Of a DNA stretch of 64,000 nucleotides, positions 55,590 through 64,000 are shown piece after piece (position 1 is the first letter of the stretch; the number at the start of each line of letters is the position of its first letter). Under the pieces are notes generated by a model. The model was not told where the DNA came from, ran no database searches, and saw only the letters and a program-made list of their open reading frames with translations. Source of the DNA: Aotearoamyces nothofagi (Eukaryota; Ascomycota; Leotiomycetes; Leotiales; Tympanidaceae). The stretch spans positions 186,001-250,000 of the forward strand of contig JADDTR010000011.1 of NCBI GenBank assembly GCA_015345905.1, in the 5' to 3' direction. The position numbers and the translations under genes are program-made.

Positions 55590-56110
55590 GGGTGATTTTT
55601 GTAGATATACTAATATTACAGATAATAAATGGTGTCTTGGCTTTGCAGGTAGATATAGCTGTAGAGAAACAAGTGCCCAAGGAAGTGAAGACAAAAAGAT
55701 AGACAGGAAGTGCAAGGCAGCAAATAGACTAAACTATATAGATCTCTATAGACCATATATATAAGATAAACTTATAAGTCATAGTAGAAATAATACAGAA
55801 ACAATATATATACCCTATTTTTTCGGAGCCACTTACTTAGATGATCTATAATTGCAATAGTATAATAGAGATATTACAATAAGTTATCAGGTTTCACTTT
55901 TAGAAATATGAATACATTGTAATACTTATATATAACATGTATATATTACTACAGTTCTGGATACAGAAGAAGAAGTAGAACTTACTAAGCTAATGGCCTC
56001 ACTTCTAGTTGTATAAATGTAAGGTTGAAGTCCTGGGGGCATCATTGTAGCGTTATATAATACTGTATTTACTTGCACGGAAATAGTAGTTAAAGCGACA
56101 AGAAAAACTA
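55590..56110. other. AT-rich, TA-rich block
   Basis: Sharp change from the G/C-rich flank to AT-rich sequence with short A/T words. Could be RIP-altered repeat remains or neutral spacer; no ends or domains recognised. Confidence 0.55.
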
Positions 56111-56422
56111 CGGCAACTATGCATCGGATCGGATTCTGAGGATATATAGTGTGTCAGTCTGTTACCCATCATTGCCTCTTTTCTTCCCAAATCCTACCTC
56201 TCAACTCCCTTCCCCAGATCTTCCCTTCTCAGCCTCGAAATCCGAGGCTGACAAAAATCGCCAAGGAGGCGCTAGTGCTAGCCCGCGACATTTTCGACTT
56301 CCGACTCAAAAGGCTGCCTGCCACTCCACGGCACGGCCACTTCAGACCCCAACCACCAACAATCTCTGCTGCTCGACGCATTCGTCTCCTGTACATCCAA
56401 AGCCCAGCAGCAACTCGCCGCC

Positions 56423-56695
56423 ATGTCTCGCGAACAATATCAAGTCCCCGCAGGCGCGGTCCAGATCCCTACCCGTGACCAGTCCTTCACATCCGCCGAC
56501 GGCCCGGCCATCAACTATCTCTGCGGCGACTGTAACTCCAAGGTGTCTCTGAAGAGAGGTGACCCCATCCGCTGCAAGGAGTGTGGGCATCGTGTGCTGT
56601 ACAAGGAGAGGACGAAGAGGTAAGTTTTGGCCATAATGGAATTGGCGGGGACTGGGCTGACATATTGTAGAATGGTGCAGTTCGAGGCTAGATAA
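56423..56695 (+). CDS. RPB12: RNA polymerase subunit Rpb12 (RPABC4)
   Basis: Smallest zinc subunit shared by RNA polymerases I, II and III. Exons 56423-56619 and 56671-56695 (GTAAGT/TGTAG) give 73 residues. Zinc ribbon: YLCGDCNSKVSLKRGD and IRCKECGHRVLYKERTKR. The second exon, only 25 nt, adds the invariant end MVQFEAR. The N-terminal 28 residues form the usual fungal extension. Start is the first ATG leading into this frame. It converges on GPN1, whose product helps assemble RNA polymerase II. Confidence 0.96.
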
Positions 56696-56984
56696 AGCAT
56701 GGCATTATTATGGAGCTCCTGAGCTGGGGTGAGGGAGGTTCGGGAGATAGCTGGATGGCAATTTTTTTGAGGAGTCGCATGGCATGGGGCGTTCTGAGGC
56801 GCGGGGTTTGCACAATACAACGAGAACGGATATGCAATACGAAAATTATTTTGAATCTAGAATGTATCCTGAGTCTACAAATTGGACATGATTCCTTCTA
56901 CACCTTGCCACCATTTAGCTGGTATCGAAATGCGCCTTGCAATGCCACCCATCCAACTCCCTATTTCAACACCTTTCCAGTATC

Positions 56985-58236
56985 CTATAGCCCCATCTGA
57001 CTAGAACGAATATATCTCGCGAAACTATTATCATCGCCAGTTGCTGCTCGAGGTCCTCCAGAATCCGCCAGTGCTTGCTTGTATCTCGAGTCCAAAGTCT
57101 CTCCACCTCCGTCATCTTCATCTGCACCCTCATCGTCATCATCGTCAGACTCATCTTCAAGGTCGCTGATGGTGTCCATATCATCGTTCGCAGCTGCTTG
57201 CTTCCCTCCTTTTGAACTGCTGTCTCCAGATACTGCCATATCTTTCATCAACTTGCCTAACTCTTTCTGCCGATTCTCTGCTTTCTCATCATCTCTCTGC
57301 TTCCGCCTCCGTTCTAATTCAGGCTTGTAATCCCTGTTAAACTCATCCGCCTTCTCGGCAACCGCTTCAAAGAATTCATCTATTCCTTGGCCTGTCATAG
57401 CGCTGACTCCAACTACACTCAAGTGGCTGTAAAATTCCTCCAACATCAAGCTCATACTATTTAGCAATGAGCCCATATATCCACTGCCACCTCCCATGCC
57501 GCTTGAGCCACCTTCAAGTCCGCCAAAGCTGCCTGCTTCTTCCTCTTCTTTTAGTGCCGCTTGGAATGCTTCGAAGTCGGTCATCCACTCTTTCGCAAAC
57601 TCCGCATCCTTAACGTCCGTCTTGTTGAAAACCAGAATCATGGGCAATTTGGTCTTGTACAGTATACTACATGCATACAGCATGTTGCTCATAAACGTGC
57701 TTGTAGAAGTTGTCCGTGGTGTGTCGATAATATATGCAATTACGGTAGGGAACGTAGATGCTAGAGAGTCAAGCAAGATACTGCCCGATGCGCTCCAGAC
57801 GAATACTTCAATCTGGCCAGGTGTGTCGACGAGAATGTGCTTGATCGGCTTGACGGTAGGCTTTGCAGGGTCGGGAGCTGTGCGCTTCTCGAGGAGACCG
57901 AGTATTTGGTCTATCTTCGTTGCGAATAGGTTTAAAGAGGTGAGGATGCCTCCATTTGGCCCGAGATTATATTGTTTCATGACCTCTTGGTAGTTGACAG
58001 AATCGCGAATATCGATATTGCTATCAAATGGAACATTTCGGACGGCCGGGTCAAGGTTTATAACATAGGGAGGTTCTCGCTTTGCATGTAAATGCGCGTT
58101 GATACGCTGCATGAATGTGGTCTTGCCGGAGCCTGGGAAAAGTTGATTAGCAGGGGAACTCGATAGCAAGTAAGGTGGTCAAAATCATACCAGCCATGCC
58201 CACGCAGACTATAGATACAGGAGGTGAGGTTGCCAT
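56985..58236 (-). CDS. NPA3: GPN-loop GTPase 1 (Npa3/XAB1)
   Basis: Cytosolic GTPase needed for assembly and nuclear import of RNA polymerase II. Exons 58236-58191 and 58132-56985 (GTATGA/CCCAG) give 397 residues. The P-loop is rebuilt across the intron: [16 protein letters not shown]. Next come [13 protein letters not shown], the GPN insertion itself ([16 protein letters not shown]), [13 protein letters not shown] (switch II), and LVFNKTDV (G4 motif). A glycine-rich insertion ([15 protein letters not shown]) and the very acidic C-terminus ([18 protein letters not shown]) match fungal Npa3. Shares a 213-bp divergent promoter with Cwf19. Confidence 0.95.
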
Positions 58237-58449
58237 CTTGATTGCTGGATTATCAAGTCTCAAGTCTTGAGGGAAAATCTTGGAGATGGGTATGAGGTAA
58301 AACGACGCGGGGTGATGGGCTAGTTAAAATAATTCGGCGATTCGGCCACAGCCTTACGAAGCACGTACAAGCCTGCTTTGCTCGCTAGCTTCAACTTAAC
58401 CAGCTACCTGCCTATTACCAGCAAACGTCCATTTCAAATTGCCACAAAA
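58237..58449. promoter_or_regulatory. Shared divergent promoter GPN1 / Cwf19
   Basis: Opposing start codons 213 bp apart, so both promoters must fit here. No individual element is clear. Confidence 0.45.
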
Positions 58450-60498
58450 ATGGATGGTCTGGATGAATTCGAAAAGACCTTAGCTGCAGAGAAGGCGGCC
58501 AGGGAAATTGAAAATAGTCATAGTCATGGAAATGATGGCGAGCGGCACAGACATCGGCACCACAAGTCAAGACATCACAGATCTCGAGGTGACGAGGAGC
58601 GGGAAGGCCACAGGCACAAGCGTTCACGCCATTCGAAGGATAGGGAGGATGAAGATGGAGATGATCGCCATGGGAAGCACTTAAAGTCTACGGACCCTAA
58701 ATATGACCAGCCATTGCCCGACGAAGAAGAACTGAATGATACCACTCCTCCAACGAGGCCCACAGCCTCGAAGCGCGATTCTTGGATGACAGCTCCCTCC
58801 GATCTTGACATAGTCTATACGCAGAAAGGCGCCAAAGAAATAGAGAATATTGCGCCTCCTCGTCCCGATTATGACCTGAAGATTCACAAGAATGAATTGA
58901 ATTATCATCTACAAGATTTGGCGGACGGCAAGCGTCTTGAGGATATTGTGGATGAACCCTCACAGCATGACGTTGACTACACATTTGGGGACTCTGGCGC
59001 GCAATGGCGGATGACGAAGCTCAAGGCCGTCTATACACAGGCAGAGCAGAGTAACAGAACTATCGAGGATGTCGCGGTAGAACGGTTTGGAGATTTACGA
59101 GGGTTCGATGATGCGCGGGAGGAGCAAACTGAATTGGAGAGACGCAAGCTCTATGGAGACGGGTATATAGGCAAAGAGAAGCCTAGCGGGGATTTGTATC
59201 AAGAGAGAAAGCTTGATGCGGGGATTCACTATCGTCAATCGACGGGTGAAAAAACTGGATCTCATCAACTGCCACAAGGGCAAGTCATGGAGGAGGCAGC
59301 AGCTCCAGCAACCACTGTGACGCTTGACCAAACATCACTAAACAGATTAAAAGCACAGATGATGAAAGCAAAGCTCAAGGGATCGCCAGATGCTCCGAGA
59401 TTGGAGGCGGAGTACAACAATGCAGCGGCGGGCTTAGCTACCCAGGAACCCGGTGTTGTCGTTCTAGGACTGATGGAAAACCGCATGCTTGCAGGGACTC
59501 GCGGAGAGGTTAAAGATATTGTCAATAAGAGGGGCAGAGAGCGTGGTTTAGTTGAGGAGAATGAGGACATGAGTATCGAAGATATGGTTCGGGAGGAGCG
59601 GAGAACACGGGGTCAAACTGGTGGTGAAGGTAAAAGATTCGCAGAAAGAATTGCGAAAGATGTTAAATTCGATGATGATCTGGAATATATGGACGACAAT
59701 GCGAACAAGCTGGCAAAAAGAGTTCAGAAGTCTGAGGTCAACCTCAAAAATACTGCTATCAGCGACTTCCAAAAGATGAACAAGATCCTGGACAACTGCC
59801 AACTCTGTCACCACGAAGATAAGAACCAGCCACCGGTTGCACCACTTGTATCTCTTGCCACAAGAGTGTATTTGACACTGCCGACAGAGCCTGAGCTGAG
59901 TGAGGGTGGGGCAGTTATTGTGCCAATACAGCATCGAACGAATCTTTTGGAGTGCGACGATGATGAGTGGGAGGAGATTAGAAACTTCATGAAGTGTCTT
60001 ACCAGGATGTATCATGACCAGGGCCGTGACGTTGTATTTTACGAGAATGCAGCAGCGCCTCAAAGAAAGATGCACGCTGCCATGCAAGCCGTGCCTCTCC
60101 CATATAGCTTAGGAGAGACAGCGCCAGCCTTCTTCAAAGAAGCCATCTTATCTTCTGATGAGGAATGGACCCAACACAAGAAGCTCATTGACACGGCGGC
60201 TCGTGCGAGGGATGGCCTAGGCAAGCTGGCTTTCAGAAGATCAATCGCAAAGGAGATGCCGTACTTCCACGCTTGGTTTGAGATTGATGGTGGGCTGGGT
60301 CACATCGTCGAGGATTTCAACCGATGGCCGAAGGGTGACCTGTTTGCCCGCGAGATCATAGGCGGGATGCTGGATATCGAGCCCGATGTCATAAAGAGAC
60401 AGGGACGTTGGAATCGAGGCACAGACCGAAGACTGGAAGGATTTCAGAAACGGTGGAAGAAGTTTGATTGGACTCGCGTCCTCACAGATGGACAGTAG
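58450..60498 (+). CDS. Cwf19-like splicing/debranching cofactor
   Basis: Nuclear protein of the Cwf19 family, tied to late spliceosomes and intron-lariat turnover. Single exon, 682 residues. I start at the ATG giving MDGLDEFEKTL; earlier in-frame text lacks ATG. Residues 20-90 are a charged, His/Arg/Ser-rich low-complexity stretch. The middle is helical (ERRKLYGDGYIGKEKPSG, then IVNKRGRERG). The CwfJ C-terminal domain 1 covers about 465-590: CQLCHHEDKN with a zinc-type Cys/His set, then VIVPIQHRTNLLECDDDEWEEI, a HIT-like His. Domain 2 covers about 590-680: KEMPYFHAWFEIDGGLGHIVED, ending RWKKFDW. Length matches Cwf19 more than the shorter Drn1. Confidence 0.92.
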   Translation: MDGLDEFEKTLAAEKAAREIENSHSHGNDGERHRHRHHKSRHHRSRGDEEREGHRHKRSRHSKDREDEDGDDRHGKHLKSTDPKYDQPLPDEEELNDTTPPTRPTASKRDSWMTAPSDLDIVYTQKGAKEIENIAPPRPDYDLKIHKNELNYHLQDLADGKRLEDIVDEPSQHDVDYTFGDSGAQWRMTKLKAVYTQAEQSNRTIEDVAVERFGDLRGFDDAREEQTELERRKLYGDGYIGKEKPSGDLYQERKLDAGIHYRQSTGEKTGSHQLPQGQVMEEAAAPATTVTLDQTSLNRLKAQMMKAKLKGSPDAPRLEAEYNNAAAGLATQEPGVVVLGLMENRMLAGTRGEVKDIVNKRGRERGLVEENEDMSIEDMVREERRTRGQTGGEGKRFAERIAKDVKFDDDLEYMDDNANKLAKRVQKSEVNLKNTAISDFQKMNKILDNCQLCHHEDKNQPPVAPLVSLATRVYLTLPTEPELSEGGAVIVPIQHRTNLLECDDDEWEEIRNFMKCLTRMYHDQGRDVVFYENAAAPQRKMHAAMQAVPLPYSLGETAPAFFKEAILSSDEEWTQHKKLIDTAARARDGLGKLAFRRSIAKEMPYFHAWFEIDGGLGHIVEDFNRWPKGDLFAREIIGGMLDIEPDVIKRQGRWNRGTDRRLEGFQKRWKKFDWTRVLTDGQ

Positions 60499-61856
60499 AT
60501 ATCACGAATACAGATCCTCGCTCGGACTCGAGCTTGTTGTAAACTGGTAATGCATTATTGCTACTGCCGCTACACGTGATCCCGGCGTATACAAAGCCTC
60601 ATGTAACCGATTGCTTTTGTTGGTCTTGTACTTGTACGGAAGAGTATGGACGAAATGGAGGGGATATTTGACAGGTTAGGCTAGGCTCGGTGCAATTGAA
60701 TAGGTAGGGACGATACTCTCATTAACTGGCTGGAAGGTTTTGCACCTTTTTCACAGTAGGATATCGCACTGTACTTGATCAAAAAGCTGTCATCGACGAT
60801 GAGCAGGAGTTGCTTGTTAATTGGAACATTTTATAGCCTCTGGCAGTTGAACGCACTCACCGTGACCTTTGCCCGTAGAACAGCACCCAGTAGCCGTGCG
60901 ATGCTATACACAAACCAGGTCGCCGAGTTAAATGAAATTTGGTTACACAATAATCAAATAAGCGCTCGAAGATGGCCTGAGAGGCACGTCGCAAGTCTCC
61001 ACTGACATGGCCTCGATGCGTGCGGTGCTGATCCTTGGCCGGCAGAGCGCAAAGCACCGGGTTTCAAGCAGATGCGTCTTATGCAGCCGGCACTGATGCG
61101 ATGCTCCAGCTACAACTCAGCTACAACTCTCGAAACCATGGCGGCTGAGGATGCGATCAGGTTGCCTTTGAATGGAGAAACTTTCCAGCCTCGTGCTACA
61201 TGCCACTTGCCACAGGGCCCACCGGATAAGTGCGTCTCAGTGCACCGGCGTTGTTGACTGCGCGGAGGGCCCTCGTCGCAAGGTGTACGGAAGGTACAGA
61301 GGGTATACATGCGGGATATACGGATACTCGGCCGCCTTGAGGGCCTTCAGGAAGAACTCGGAAGCATTTGTATTAATTACTGTATTATTTGCACCCTGTG
61401 CCATCGACATGCAGCAGCTCGTGAGGCCGGCGGCGGCATTCAACAGGCCAGAATCGGGGTTGGAATGTGCTTGCTGCCCCCTTTCACCTTGCACGCTGTC
61501 CTTGTCCTTGGCTCCCTGAGACACCCAGGCTGGGCTGGCCGGTGCAGGCCATGCCATCTGCGACCGATCCAATGGTGGGCACGATGGCATGCTGGGAGTG
61601 AGATCTATTAATATTCTGTGTCGACGCCTACGAGGCACAGTACGCAGCAGCGTGAGGAGGATGAGGGATGAGGGATTGCGTACCGTGTAGGTAGCAAGTC
61701 ACAGTACGGGCTTGTCCCAAGTCCTTGGCCGCACGGGGCAGACGGTGTATGGCAGGAACATCGTACAGTACTGGTGGTACATGAGATCCGTACATCTGAG
61801 TCTACGTTCAGAGCAGCATCGTGGTGTTGTTGCGAGCGTCGACGTGTGTAGAGTAA

Positions 61857-61920
61857 GTGCAGTGCAGTGCAGTGCAGTGCAGCGTAGTGTAGCGTAGTGT
61901 AGTGCAGTGTAGCGCAGTGC
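61857..61920. repeat. GCAGT/GTAGT pentamer array
   Basis: About twelve 5-bp units, GCAGT turning into GTAGT. The same pentamer occurs at 53495. Confidence 0.9.
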
Positions 61921-61944
61921 ATTCTACAGACTCCAGCGCATCCA

Positions 61945-62055
61945 GTGCATTCAGGGCAATCAGTACAGTACATTCAGTGCATTCAGTGCATTCAGTACAT
62001 CACCATTCAGTGCATTCAGTACATTCAGCACATCACCATCCAGCACGTCCAGCAC
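61945..62055. repeat. CATTCAGTAC/CATTCAGTGC decamer array
   Basis: About nine imperfect 10-mers, with ACATCACC interruptions. Confidence 0.85.
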
Positions 62056-62697
62056 ACTAATCTACGTCTCCCGGCTGCTCGAACACCTACCTCCAGTGCC
62101 CACGTCCCTTGCGAATTAGCTGCGCGCGAGTCGCCCCGTCGCCCGCCGCCCGCCGCCCGTCGCCAGTCGCGACTCTGGCACTGAACCAGGCCGCCCGCTC
62201 TCGTCTCGCGCTCGCTACGACAAACATTCGAAGCTTCTCTCCAGCTTCCATCGCTAAGCTCAGATACTGATGCGACGTCTGGCAGAGGCGTCGTCGTGGT
62301 GCCAGGAATCGCCGGATTCTCGTCTGGATGAAAAGCTTTGATTCTCGTGGTGAATCAGGACATTCATTGCAGGACGTGTTATTCACTCCGGGCTAGGCCC
62401 CTTGAAGTTAGCAAGGTCTAGAAAACTCCTTTCCCTCAGCCGTTCCCGCCTGCTGCTCTCCCTCCCACCTTACCTTACTATTTCTCTGCCGACCATCATC
62501 TCCGGACGATTTGGCGAACTCGCTACCCAGAGCAATCGTCCAGCAATCGTCCAGCAGCCGTCAAACGTCGATAGATCGCTCTCTGCAGCGTCTCGTGTGT
62601 TGGCCTCGCCGTCACCGTCGTGATTTCGAGAATCTTCGTCGCTGCACTCACCCTCACCTTTGTCCGCGTCGCGCCTTCTCGTCCTTTGTGAGGCCGG

Positions 62698-64000
62698 ATG
62701 GCTGAGCACCTCACTTCCCATCCCTCAGATCATCAGAACGGCTCTGCGCCATCGTCGCCATCGATGTCTCAATCACAGCAGCAGGGTGGCCTCTCGCGAC
62801 AAGCTGTGAGCTATCCGAGTCCAACATCGTACCCATCACCAACCGGCCAGTATGCCTACCCAGCCCCAAATAACCAGCAGGTCAACGAGCCCTACCGCGC
62901 AAGCCCGACCGGCAGCAACGGGTCGCTGTCTCTGCCCAGCATGCGATCCCTAGATCCTCTCCAGCAGCAGGCACACCAGCAGCACATGGGCTCCCCGTTG
63001 CCTCCGCCGGTCGCTCAGATGGGGGCTCCTTACTACCACTCATCCCAAACCTTGCCACATCCGTCACAATATCCCAACGTCACATCTGATCCGACGGGAC
63101 AGAACATGCGATATGCTCTGCCTCAGCCAGACAATCGTGTAATGAGTGGAGGGAGACACAAGAAAGTACGTACCCTATCCAACAGCACAAGTGACCTCGA
63201 CGCGATTCCTTTGCTAACGGCGTCACCCTCGTAGGAAATCAAGCGTCGAACCAAGACGGGTTGCTTGACTTGCCGAAAGCGAAGAATAAAGGTAAGTTGC
63301 AAAATACTCGAGAATTCAGATCGTCGCGTCGCCTTTATTGTTTCTGGGGTCGACGCGAGCTTCGCTTGGTGCTCTCGCATACTTAGATCCCTTTCGTTTG
63401 CTTCACCTCTTACGATCCAGAGCAACTAAGCTAACCGATATCTCAGTGTGACGAAGCTCACCCGGCTTGTCGCAACTGCCAGAAATCAAAGCGCGAGTGT
63501 ATGGGTTACGATCCTATATTCAAACAACAACCAGGCCCTGCAGCCATCCAGCCAGCACCGAGCTCTGCTCCTTCACAAGCCTCTACAACGGCGCCATCAA
63601 ACCCATACGGCAATCAGCCTTCGATGTTGCAAGGTTACGGCGCACAAGTACCAAACATGGGTTATGAGCCAGCTCTGTCCGCCGGCGTCAGTTCACCTGG
63701 CTCAACGAGTCAGCAGTTTGACTATGCTTCCGCTATCGATCCGGCCTTGGAGGCTGTGTCGGCTGCGCCTGCGAACGCAAACCAGTTCCAGCAGGCTGGC
63801 ATGCCTAATTTCCGTGAGGATTTGAAGAGAGAATTACAGAGCACGAGTCCTTACTCGTCTGGTGCGTCTGACTCTGCTCATATTAGAGGTGGCGCCTCCT
63901 CTTTCATTTTCCCCTCAAGCTCTCAATTGACCCAAGAAGACGTATCTACTCACACGGCTGTATCAGCGAAGCCGACGAAAATCGATGATCTTCTCGTTCC
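62698..64000 (+). CDS. Zn2Cys6 transcription factor, 5' part (runs off the window)
   Basis: Exons 62698-63165, 63235-63291 and 63447 onward; the last stays open to the window edge, so the product is incomplete (360 residues seen). Introns are GTACGT/GTAG and GTAAGT/CTCAG. The N-terminal 156 residues are Pro/Ser/Gln-rich and probably disordered. The short second exon plus the third build the zinc cluster: RRTKTGCLTCRKRRIK then CDEAHPACRNCQKSKREC, six cysteines in standard spacing, followed by MGYDPIF and a Pro/Gln/Ser-rich linker. The zinc-cluster context (KTGCLTCRKRRIKCDE) is of a large regulator group, so the process controlled cannot be named. The regulatory domain must lie beyond 64000. 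Confidence 0.88.

Larger units (their letters stand above)
52852..56422. other. 3.6-kb repeat-rich spacer with AT-rich block
   Basis: Between the Crh start and Rpb12. 53100-54320 holds tandem arrays and GTAC/GCAGT words like the large desert; 54600-55400 is ordinary single-copy-looking sequence without domains; 55590-56110 is strongly AT-rich with many TA steps. No gene was recognised. Confidence 0.6.
60499..62697. other. 2.2-kb repeat-rich spacer upstream of a regulator
   Basis: No gene was recognised. Pentamer and decamer arrays lie at 61857-62055. The last 250 bp are C/T-rich, fitting a promoter and leader for the gene at 62698. Confidence 0.55.

Overview
The window is nuclear DNA of a filamentous ascomycete (Pezizomycotina; Leotiomycetes is my best guess from overall protein character, not proven). 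Evidence: short GT-AG introns of about 45-120 bp with CTAAC-like branch sites, Zn2Cys6 transcription factors, a CFEM protein, a Crh-type GH16 wall enzyme, a fungal MARVEL protein and a TRP4-type anthranilate phosphoribosyltransferase. Coordinates of spliced genes run from start codon to stop codon; exon borders are given where I could resolve them in frame.

Layout. 0-20.4 kb: CFEM surface protein, amino-acid permease, small acidic protein, casein kinase 2 beta subunit, two 5'-truncated gene remnants facing away from an AT-rich scar (7.8-9.0 kb), DOPA-dioxygenase-like protein, coiled-coil protein, Zn2Cys6 regulator, TRP4, mitochondrial uL10m and a PI-PLC-X protein. 21.0-21.2 kb: an initiator tRNA-Met gene split in its D-stem by a 67-nt insert with every hallmark of a spliceosomal intron; this is the outstanding observation. 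22-28.5 kb: sugar transporter, FAD oxidoreductase, glutathione peroxidase, Nop16. 28.5-36.0 kb: a 7.5-kb gene desert full of short tandem arrays and GTAC-rich words. 36-49.3 kb: large Zn2Cys6 regulator, Gfo/Idh/MocA oxidoreductase and DapA-family aldolase in divergent orientation, HAD hydrolase with a GC-AG intron, MFS exporter, MARVEL protein. 49.5-52.9 kb: Rit1 (the enzyme that marks initiator tRNA) and the Crh transglycosylase. 52.9-56.4 kb: a second repeat-rich spacer with an AT-rich block. 56.4-60.5 kb: Rpb12, GPN1 and Cwf19, all RNA polymerase II or splicing functions. 60.5-64 kb: a third repeat-rich spacer and the 5' part of another Zn2Cys6 regulator.

Working together. Most genes are unrelated housekeeping neighbours. 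Supportable links are the initiator tRNA with Rit1, the oxidoreductase/aldolase divergent pair (sugar-acid breakdown, inferred), and the Rpb12-GPN1-Cwf19 group (polymerase assembly and splicing). No secondary-metabolite cluster, intact transposon, rRNA or CRISPR was seen.
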